A stretch of 64,000 nucleotides of DNA from Isoetes taiwanensis (taxonomy: Eukaryota > Streptophyta > Lycopodiopsida > Isoetales > Isoetaceae): the NCBI GenBank assembly GCA_021234155.1, contig JAJEKV010000011.1, positions 9,465,712-9,529,711 of the forward strand. Direction: 5' to 3'. The position numbers were made by a program, and so were the translations under genes. Every line of letters begins with the position of its first letter. Positions within the stretch are counted from its first letter, which is position 1. This document shows positions 11,216-22,487 of the stretch, in pieces. Below the pieces are notes generated by a model. The model searched no databases and was not told where the DNA came from. It was given only the letters and a program-made list of their open reading frames with translations.

Positions 11216-12540
11216 TGAGGAGTTCTTAAATCCTTATTAGTTATTTGAAATTATCATTAGTTAGCCATTATCTCTGGCAGTGATTCAGAACTCCTATGTA
11301 TCATACATTCTTCTTCAAAAACGTGTATGCCATTATCTCTGGCAGTGATCCAAAACTTATGTATCAATACATTCTGCAAAAAATATGAACTATGAAAGGC
11401 AAGTCTATTTAGTCAAAGTTTATTTAGTTTGATTTAGTTTGGTTTATTGAGATGATCGTTTAATGCTACAAATTCAAATTCAGGGCCAGCCATCGCCAAT
11501 GCCACCAGAAGCAGCACAGGATGAAATTGAGGAGTTCTTAAATCCTTATTAGTTATTTGAAATTTTTATTAGTTAGCCATTATCTCTGGCAGTGATTCAG
11601 AACTTCTATGTATCATATATTTTTCTTAAAAAACATGTATGTCATTATTTCTGACAGTGATTCAGAACTTATGTATCAATCTATTCTTCAAAAAATGTAA
11701 CTATGAAAGGCAAGTGTATTTAGTCAAGTTTATTTAGTTTGGTGTATTTAGATGATCGTTTAATGCTCCAAATTCAAATTCAAATCCAGCCACCGCCAAT
11801 GCCACTAGAAGCGGCACAGGACGAAATTGGGGAGTTCTTAAATCCTTATTGGTTATTGAAAATTTTCATTAATTAGCCATTATCTCTGGCAGTGATTCAT
11901 AACTTATGTATAACGTGAACTAAAGGCAAGTGTATTTAGTCAAGTTTATTTAGTATGATTTAGTTTATTTAGTTTGATTTATTTAGATGATTTAATGCTA
12001 CAAATTCAAATTCAGGGCCAGCCACCACCAATGCCACTGGAAGTAGCACAGAAAGAAATTGAGGAGTTCTTAAATCCTTATTAGTTATTTAAAATCATCA
12101 TTAGTTAGCCATTATCTCTGGCAGTGATTCAGAACTTCTATGTATCACACATCCTTCTTCAAAAATGTGTATGCCATTACCTCTGGCAGTAATTCAGAAC
12201 TTATGTATCAATACATTCTTCAAAAAATGTCTATAAGAGGCAAGTGTATTTAGTCAAGTTTATTTAGTTTGGTTTATTTAAATGATCGTTTAATGCTGCA
12301 AATTCAAATTCGGTGCCAGCCACCGCCAATGTCACCGGAAGTAGCACAGGACGAAATTGAGGAGTTCTTAAATCCTTATTAGTTGTTTGAAATTTTTATT
12401 AGTTAGCCATTATCTCTGGCGCTGATTCAGAGCTTTTATATATCATACATTCTTCAAAAAACGTGAACTATGAAAGGCAAGTGTGCATTTAATTAAGTTT
12501 ATTTAGTTTGATTTGATTTATATAGTTTAGTTTATTTAGG
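11135..12540 (+). repeat. tandem array B: five copies of a gene's 3' end
   Basis: Five units (starting near 11,140; 11,455; 11,755; 11,985; 12,285) of about 230-315 bp. Each begins with 'tttaatgctNcaaattcaaa', carries a short frame ending EIEEFLNPY-stop, or EIGEF with TGG for the stop in one copy, and then 150-220 bp of AT-rich 3' flank with two 65 bp sub-repeats around 'ctctggcagtgattcagaac'. The unit lengths differ by internal deletions (the third unit has lost one sub-repeat). This is the same unit as array A at 2.5-3.0 kb. Confidence 0.85.
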
Positions 12541-12690
12541 TTTGGCAAATTCTTTAGGTTCGAAAACCCTTCGGGGCGGGGGTTTTTTAACCCGGACAGT
12601 AATAAGTTTGCTGCGCTCCTTATGGATCCCATAGGCCGATTGGCCTCAGTGGACGATAAAAAATCATTCTCATTCTCATTCTCATTCTAT
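12541..12690 (+). mobile_element. 3' end of a LINE with shared 3' hairpin, tail (CATTCT)n
   Basis: Only the last ~150 bp of a LINE: 'cgaaaacccttcggggcggg' then 'ggttttttaa', 'cagtaat', 'cccataggccgattggcctc', 'agtggacgataaaaa' and a tail of CATTCT/TCATTC repeats. The same string, in reverse orientation, forms the 3' untranslated end of the LINE at 34.0 kb. This is a severe 5' truncation rather than an independent element. Confidence 0.75.
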
Positions 12691-12972
12691 TTCAAACTCT
12701 TGGCATTGTTAAGGTAAGAGTTGAGGGATCACAATATATTGTTTCTAAGTGGTACTTATTCTGGATTGTCCATTTAACTATGCGACTTTGGATTTGACAG
12801 CCATGCCATGTCCTGCAACACCATAGTTCTGCGTTCCATTAAAGGTAAAAACCAAGAAATTACTTATTTAGAATAAATTTTTATATGAAACTACAGAGGC
12901 AATTAGTAGATAGATAGTGCGGCGACAGCCAGCTTTGATGGTTGACCTAAAACAATTCTTAATCTTCGTTGG

Positions 12973-13036
12973 CATTGAGTGATTTCGATCAAATTATATA
13001 CGCCCATTGAGTGATTTCGATCAAATTATATACGCC
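12973..13036 (+). repeat. perfect 32 bp tandem duplication
   Basis: The 32 bp unit 'cattgagtgatttcgatcaa…tatacgcc' occurs twice head to tail with no visible difference, so it is recent or conserved. It lies immediately outside the inverted-repeat boundary at 13,041. Confidence 0.9.
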
Positions 13037-13040
13037 CGAA

Positions 13041-13232
13041 TTGGGTTGGACTTCAATGGAAACCTCCCCAACTTTTCCATTGTCAGGAAACCTCCCCAGC
13101 CTTCACCCAAAGCCTGGGGAGGTTTCCAATCTTGCTAACTTGGGGATGTTTCCATGCTTGCTAACCTGGGGAGGTTTTCAGTAGTACTAACTTTCCAGTA
13201 GTACTAACTTGGGGAGGTTTCCATAAAATCCT
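13041..13232 (+). repeat. left GGAAACCTCCCC foldback cluster
   Basis: Starts TTGGGTTGGACTTCAATGG, then contains about seven GGAAACCTCCCC or GGGGAGGTTTCC motifs in both orientations, so the single strand can fold on itself. It ends 'ttggggaggtttccataaaa'. The outer edge is the inverted match of the edge at 22,252. Confidence 0.8.
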
Positions 13233-13521
13233 ATTAGCTTCTGATATTTTTAATCTATGAGAGAGCAGCTATTTATAAATGAACCAAAATTTAATGTCGG
13301 CGACCAGATTTAATTCCTTCTTTTTCGTATAGCCTTCCTAATTTGGTTCTGTGTTTCTTTTTCCCTGAGCTAAACAAGAAATTCCTGAAGCATAGTGTCC
13401 ATCTTTGGCGATTTGTGAGAGACGAATTTGGTAACGATTTTCCAGTGGATTTGGGCGATAGGAGAACGCCATTACATATTGATTTTGTTTTTCATACAGA
13501 TTGGTTCTGGAGGTATACAAA

Positions 13522-16110
<2,589 letters not shown>

Positions 16111-16540
16111 TAAAAGGTCTGAGTGACCTGTGAAAGAGGGATGTTTTGTACATGTATGCAAGTAAATATATACAGGGTGTCCAATATTATACAAATAAAA
16201 ATCAGATATCAATGATTCCATCCTGAACATATTGTGAAGGAATTCCCTTCTATTATTATGTGAAGGACCCAACAACAGGAATGTTGTTTATTACTTTGTC
16301 GGGGAGGTTTATGCAACTGCCCATGGTGATCGAGCTACAAAGCGGAATGTGTAACAATAGTTCCATTCGCATTAATATATTTGTTCTTCTCATGTGTGCA
16401 TTAACTCATGACAAACATCGACATACATTTGTTTTATAATGGCCCTTTTTTCCATTTAAGAGTTGAATTGATTTAAACTAAATTTTATACAAGGAGACTT
16501 GGTAAATGTTTTTGTGTCTCTTCTAATGTGGTTATGTTTG

Positions 16541-17095
16541 CATTAGAGGTAATTTGAGATCTCCTTTTGTCCCCATAAGAATCCTCCAATAGAATGAGTA
16601 CTCTACATCAAACTACAATTAATGCAGCATTAACAACTTCATTGCTGTCGTTTTTTCCCTATAACTTTTGATCTACTCATGAAAATGCTGCGGCGTTTGT
16701 TGCATTAGATGCAGAATGAAAAGATCTTTCAAGTGATATATGGTTATGATGTATTTCAATACAAGCCATATGTGGTAACCTTAAAAAATATGGTTTTTTG
16801 CTCTTTTCTTATATATTTACATCCCAAAAGATATAACAATGGGTTGTCATTAAAAAGATCTTGAGGAGACGAATCCATTGCCACAAATAGTGTTCGAATC
16901 AGAGTTTTTGATCAAAAGTTATAGTAGAAAAAGGACACTGCAAAAGTTAGTTAGAACTGTATTAATTACTGCTGCCACATAATACTGGAATAAAATACAC
17001 TGGAGCTCTTCTCTTATTGGACAGTTTAAAAAGCTGATGTGGCTTTTTAAGCATCCCTTAATGGGACAAAATGAGATCTCAAATTACCTCTAATG
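16541..17095. mobile_element. palindromic MITE, ~555 bp
   Basis: The ends are inverted copies: CATTAGAGGTAATTTGAGAT at 16,541 and its complement ending at 17,095, extending to about 34 bp with two or three differences. A second nested pair, 'ctataacttttgatc' at ~16,660 and 'gatcaaaagttatag' at ~16,911, makes the element a foldback. No open frame of note is inside. A target-site duplication was not evident. It lies just downstream of the hexokinase relic. Confidence 0.8.
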
Positions 17096-17162
17096 AAGAA
17101 AGTGTTTTCGTTTTTCATGCTTTGGAAACCAAAATGTTCTTGTGGTTGTTGCTTGAAGCTTA

Positions 17163-17340
17163 GAAGGAAGGAAGGAAGGAAGTATAGTTTAACGTCCACG
17201 GAGGCCAACTGGCCTATGAGACGGTGATACAATATAGCGGAAAGTTTCCAAACACAAAAGAAAATGACAGAAACCCTGTACAATGTGTCTCTACCATTAG
17301 GATGAAAAAAACCCCCATATTTTATTTTATTTTTTGAAGG
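17163..17340 (-). mobile_element. LINE 3' end with shared hairpin, tail (CTTC)n
   Basis: On the minus strand: 'tgggggtttttttcatccta', then 'ctcataggccagttggcctc', 'cgtggacgttaaac' and a tail of CTTC repeats (GAAG on the plus strand, 17,163-17,181). This matches the 3' ends at 12.6, 21.1, 34.0 and 51.1 kb. No coding part is attached, so the copy is a short 5' truncation. Confidence 0.75.
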
Positions 17341-18830
17341 CAAGAGTCTGTATTATATTCGAGTGATAAAACATTTATATACATACAGTTGAGTATGGAA
17401 CTGCTACCACTTCTCTGATCCATGAATAGCAGTCCATACTCTGAGCCTAGTACTCTTAGGACCCCTCTCAACTTCTTCTCCATAGGATACTACAGGAGAA
17501 GAGGACTAAGTTCCTAGACCCTAGTGATGCAACAAGGGCCAGCTACTGGACAAGAGCTGCCCGGCCTCTTCTCCAGATAGATACTATGGGAGCACAGCTC
17601 CTGTCTTTTCCTGTGCCCCAATTGCATCACAGCTTCAGAAAGATTGGCCCTAAGATAAACAGAAGAAACCAGACTTGAGTTAGAGAGCCATAAAAGAACG
17701 AGACAGCCAAGTGCAATCGACCGCCACCCAAAGAAGAATTAAGGATCCTCCAGATGCCCTCCCCGAATGTAGTGATGGCCAAGCCCGATGTCAGAGCATT
17801 ACTATAGGGAGTGCCGGTGTCGCAAAGACTCAACCTTCTTCTCACCAAAACGGACCCGCCGGGGGCACCACCGCTAGAATCCTGAATCATGCTAAGCCCA
17901 TCTGCATCTAGCTATGCAGGCCTTGTCTTCCTGCAAAACCAAGAATGAAACATTTCTAGGGTCTCGCGCCCACTAGAAGCCCATGGCTCTCAATCTGCCC
18001 CGTACGTCATGACTGCCAGTACACAAGCCACCCCTTGCTGGGAATGGGGAGCGCAGGTCCTGCTACATGTTAAAGAAACTACCACAAAATCTTCTAAATA
18101 ATTGCAGACGGATTATGAGGAGTTGCTCCACTCAATAGATCTTATTCTTGCCCACTCCTGGCATCTGCTCAAAGAAAATTTACAGCCTAGTACTAATAAT
18201 GAAAGCAACGTCTTCTTCTTCCTTACCATAGTACCATAGAAGAGCATCGCCTTTCCAAACGCCTTTGCCCGCCAAAATTTTTAAAGATCCCTTCCAAAAA
18301 TGTGTTCTAGCAGGGTTTCTATACTACCAAAGGTTTCCTCTTCTTCCTTAGGCAGTTGAATACTATAGCTCGCTTTGCATTGTTTTCCAAACTCAGATGA
18401 CCTTCCCACCGGGTATACTAGAAGTAAATCCAAGAAAAGATATATCTTAAATAGAGCCCCCATAACTTTACTACTTCAACTCGAGGGGCATACCGACCGT
18501 AGTAAAATCTTGTGGAAGATGCTGAAATATGCAGCAGAAAACCAGGTATGCCGTCCTTGCCAAGCAACACAGAAGCCCCTGGATCGTTAGAAGCTGAAAG
18601 ATAAGGAAGGAAGGCTTTCCTGATTAGTAGCACAAAAGGGAACAAAAGATTGGAAAACCCAGCTGCATAGAACCGATTTATCTGATGCGCAGATCCCTAA
18701 TGGCCCTCCAGCATCTTGCCATAGGAATGACTCACCAAGCAACAGAGACGGCCATAGCCGTCTCCTACGAATCAGCCAAGATCTTGGCCGCCATCGCCGG
18801 CCCGTTTTCGGCGCCTTCCCTCCCCCAGAA
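17341..18830. other. no gene recognised; GC-richer retroelement debris likely
   Basis: Small open frames on both strands carry no motif I know. Base composition is higher in G+C than the surrounding introns, like the LINE sequence next to it, so it is probably old retroelement 3' or 5' sequence. Confidence 0.4.
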
Positions 18831-18839
18831 CTCCGGTCA

Positions 18840-20210
18840 CCCCCCCCATATGGGAGGAAAAACCCTTGTAGTAGGCGTTGAGAGGCCCTATCTGGGCGCT
18901 CAAATTCCCTGTGCTGTGAGGGACTCCCTGACGGTGGAGACTTGCAGAATGTAGGATGCGAGACGTGCCACCATTGGCGAAGCCAGCAGTTGATGAATTG
19001 CTATCTCTGAGCATCTGAGATCGGCATGAGCTGCTCGGATGTATGCATATGCTGGGCATTCCTGTAGAGCATGGTGTTCATCTTCTACTATCGCATGTGA
19101 CAAAGATGGCATAATCTCTCATGCCGGGATTCCACCGCCCTCCATCCCCCCCCGGTGACTTGTCTCAACCCCGAGATGGTGGGACCCTCGTCCTTATTGC
19201 AGCTATAGCTCTCCCTTTCTTGGTAGAGATGTGTGCCTTCAAATACCGGTGGGGGCCGTGTTCAAGCCGACGGATTGACTGCGTGTGGTAGTGCTCTGTT
19301 TTGGGCTTTGCAAGAGTGGGGCATCCCCAGAGAGGCAACAAAGCGCGATCAAATGCGACTCCCGCTCGCGATATCCGACATATCCATAATGTGTTGATAG
19401 TCTATGGACCATCTTGCGAACCATCCCCTACAATGCTCCCCGCCACACTCTCTTCGGACATTTTGGCCCTTGTGCCAATACTTGAGGCGGCGGAAGCCAT
19501 TGTGCATCCATTCTCGGCCAACCTTATGGAAATACGCAAGGTGCTGCGCGCAAGATAGCGTATCTTTGCAGGGCCAAAAGCGATCTCATACAAACAAAAT
19601 CGGATAAGGCACCGTGTCCTTGACGTCTAAAGGTCGTATGTCGAAAGCCTTCGTACCCCTCTCTAGCTTATCCCAAGTACCCTTGCTAGCTGGCCCCCGG
19701 ACTTCTACCCCATACACGCCAATATTTGGTTAATTTAATGCTCGGAACAAGTGTCCTTTGCGTGCCCAATCGCAGAGATCTATTATGTAACAGCTATTCT
19801 GCATTGCATACAGGGCTTTCCATCCCGCTACCGACTGTCTTTCTACTGATCATCCCATAGCATGTTAGCAGAGAAATCGATTCCCAGATACTTAAAGGTC
19901 CTTACAACTTCCATCCTTTGTCCTCTGTAATAGAAGTCTGGGATATCATGCTGCGCAGACAGGATTGGCAACAACTTGGTTTTCTGCTGGTTGACTGTTA
20001 TTCCTGCTATGTCACAGAATTGACTGAGAGCATTCAAATATTCGTGCATACTCCTAGCTGTATGGGATAATAAGCCCAGATCGTCTGCATAGAGCAACTG
20101 TTTTACTGTATATGCCTCTGGTAACTGCGGGCCACCACCCTCCATGTTCTTGCATCCAGGTCTCCAACTTGTCAATATAGAGTCCAAAAAGCGTTGGAGT
20201 CTATCTCGTG
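18840..20210 (-). mobile_element. LINE relic: partial RT and C-terminal Zn motif
   Basis: On the minus strand from 20,210: TLFGLYIDKLETWM, then QLLYADDLGLLSHTARSMHE (RT catalytic YADD box, 19,843-20,187) and IDFSANMLW; after decayed sequence, AIVEDEHHALQECPAYAYIR (18,900-19,112), the C-terminal H/C zinc-type motif. The 3' untranslated stretch at about 18,850 matches the one at 34.1 kb ('agggtttttcctccc'). The element is truncated in the middle of the RT domain and carries stops. It is the same superfamily as the copies at 34 and 39.8 kb. Confidence 0.8.
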
Positions 20211-20940
20211 TTGCTATCTTTTGCTTTCAATTCCTGCAAACGAAATTGCGACTTCTAATGTTCATCTACACATAGGCCCTTGCCTTGTAAAACCAATGAA
20301 TTCTCTAGGTTTTGGACCTATAACATCCCCATTAGAAGAACATTCCTCTTATTTTTGCAAAGCTTGAATCCTCTATATGAAGTGCAATATGTATTTGATT
20401 AGCCATTTTTGTTGCACCTATGCAGAGCCGAGGCATCCCTTTTGCCTGAAGCTGCTCTACAGTCTGGGACATGGCATCCAACTTTTAAATGTTGCCATCT
20501 CGCTCCAAATCTGGCAAATATTCGCCTGAGCCTAGTGATGTTCAAATTGGGACAATCGTTGTATTGGGGTTTAGGGTGAGGGAGATAGATGTTGATATCC
20601 ATTTTAAAGTCTTAAACTATTATGAACTTTTTATGGAATTATTTGCAAACTTCTTTAAGTAACGATGCACCCTCTCGAGGAGCTAAACTCCAAATATTAC
20701 ATTTGGCAAATGCATTTTGCTAAACTCCAAAGGCCATGCATCGTGACTCCACACAGTTCTCTTTTTAGAATCCCGTAGTGACAACTAGCATTCTAGAGTC
20801 ATATTGTATTGCATGCAACAACTTTAAGATGTCCAAGATATTTTCTTTCGAAAGGCCGATCAATAATGCTTTCATTGAATTGAATGTTGTAGAAAAGAAT
20901 CGTGCATAATGATAGCAATATGGATAAAATTTGACACTAG
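20211..20940. other. no gene recognised
   Basis: AT-rich, with a 67-codon minus frame (20,399-20,602) lacking any motif I can name. Confidence 0.4.
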
Positions 20941-21037
20941 ATAGTTTCAACTATATTCAATGTTGTTCTCAACCTACATTATTTGTAGAGATAGTTTCAA
21001 CTATATTCAATGTTGTTCTCTACCTACATTTGTAGAG
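20941..21037 (+). repeat. tandem duplication of ~50 bp
   Basis: Two copies of 'atagtttcaactatattcaa' continuing 'tgttgttctc…tttgtagag' lie head to tail (20,941-20,990 and 20,991-21,037), differing by a short deletion and a base change. Confidence 0.9.
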
Positions 21038-21059
21038 TTGGCTTGGTTTCAAATGCCAA

Positions 21060-21740
21060 TTTTAATAATAATATAATAATAAAGTCTATTAACGTCCACG
21101 GGAGCCCGAGGGCTATGGGACAACATCCGTTTCTAGTACATTCAAAACGTATTGCAAAATGAAAGCAATACTTTAATGCTAATGAAGTTCAGCGTTGTCA
21201 AGAATCTCTCGGAGATAATTCCCCAAGTGTGGTAGGATGGAATGGTGCTGGAATAGCTCATCCATAGGTAAACTCCAATCTATCATAGGATACTTGGCCC
21301 TTAAAGCGTCATGTCTTTTGCAAAAGTAAATGGCGTGTCTTTCTGTTTCAACCCCTTCCCCACAAGCACATATTCTTTAGTTCTCCTCCAAGTTTAGCCA
21401 TCTACCTCGTTCAATCATTAAAGAATGGGAGCTGAGGCGAATTCGTGCAATTGCTCGAACCTGCCTTGGGAACACATTATGAAGACATAGGTATGGTTGC
21501 ACGGTATGAATCCGTCTTGGATTAAAATCCCTGATATAATACTGAAGCTTCTTTTTCAAAGGGGCACCACAGTAAGCTAAAAATGCATCTGCTTTAAACT
21601 TATCTGTGTAAGGAGAAATACTCAAATTAATTCGGGCCATCCATTTTTGAACATCTCTATGCCAGCAAGCTTTGCCATCAGCTTCAAGCTGCGCAACAGC
21701 ATTAAAGGGAATTTTAAAGTCTTGATGACGAAAAGGGAAT
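21060..21740 (-). mobile_element. LINE 3' fragment with tail (TAA)n-like
   Basis: On the minus strand: ARINLSISPYTDKFKADAFL … KKKLQYYIRDFNPRRI … RLSSHSLMIERGRWLN (21,377-21,640), then after a frameshift CACGEGVETERHAIYFCKRH and LPHLGNYLREIL, stop, a short 3' end 'ccatagccctcgggctcccg', 'tggacgttaat' and a tail of AT-rich TTATTA repeats (21,055-21,080). It is closely related to the element at 49.25-51.18 kb, and is 5'-truncated downstream of the RT domain. Confidence 0.85.
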
Positions 21741-21841
21741 CGTCCAAAATAGGGTTATGTGCATAATAGTATGACATAATAATCACCACTTAACAAACCC
21801 TTCGACAAGTGAATTGCCTCTAGTGAATTTTTAACATTTTG

Positions 21842-22252
21842 TGGAAACCTTCCCTAGTTTCTTTGGAAAGTTGGGGAGGTTTCCATAAAATATTTATATA
21901 AAAAAAAAAATAGTAATTAATTTTCGCAACCACCTATGCACGAGGATCAAGATACACGGGAGGGCAAATCTTGGTCTTCTTGCAAATTTAAGGAGGGGCT
22001 TCTTTTTTATTTGTATGAAAACCTCCCCATCTTTCCGTGGAAACCTCCCCTGTTTTCTTAATTGGAAACCTCCCCATGTCATGCCAAAAAAAAAGTTGGG
22101 GAGGTTTCCACGGAAAGGTACTGGGGAGGTGACCTCCCCTCCCCCTACATGGAAAGTTGGAGAGGTTTCCAGGAAAATGGGAGAGGTTTCCACGAAAAGT
22201 TGGGGAGGTTTCCGTGGAAAGTTGGGGAGGTTTCCACTGAAGTCCAACCCAA
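21842..22252. repeat. right GGAAACCTCCCC foldback cluster
   Basis: About a dozen GGAAACCTCCCC/GGGGAGGTTTCC motifs in both orientations. The right edge, 'ccactgaagtccaacccaa', is the inverted copy of the left edge of the cluster at 13,041 (one mismatch over the first 27 bp or so). An inner copy of 'ggaggtttccataaaa' at ~21,880 matches the right edge of the 13 kb cluster in direct orientation. Confidence 0.8.
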
Positions 22253-22487
22253 ATAGAAAAAACCATCAGAGAGATCTTGTTGAAAAGAACTTTCCATCCC
22301 CTTTAGAAGGCCTCAAAAGCAATTTAGCTGCAAGCTCATTCTTTCCACACTGGTATTGGATGAGGACCAAAGGCCACACAAAAGCCATCACTTCTCCATA
22401 GCAGAAATGTATCATGCGGCACACAAGATTTTAGAATTGCATTGCCTAGTATAGCAGTTTTAAGTTGCAGTAATTAAGGCCAATTAA

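Noticed and set aside
17627-17890. 87-codon minus-strand frame between LINE pieces.
   Set aside because: No motif, low-complexity composition, and lies in GC-rich debris; left out as a gene.
22015-22401. Open frames of up to 128 codons across the GGAAACCTCCCC cluster.
   Set aside because: They arise from translating a simple inverted repeat in several frames on both strands (GNLP/GEVS-like repeats).
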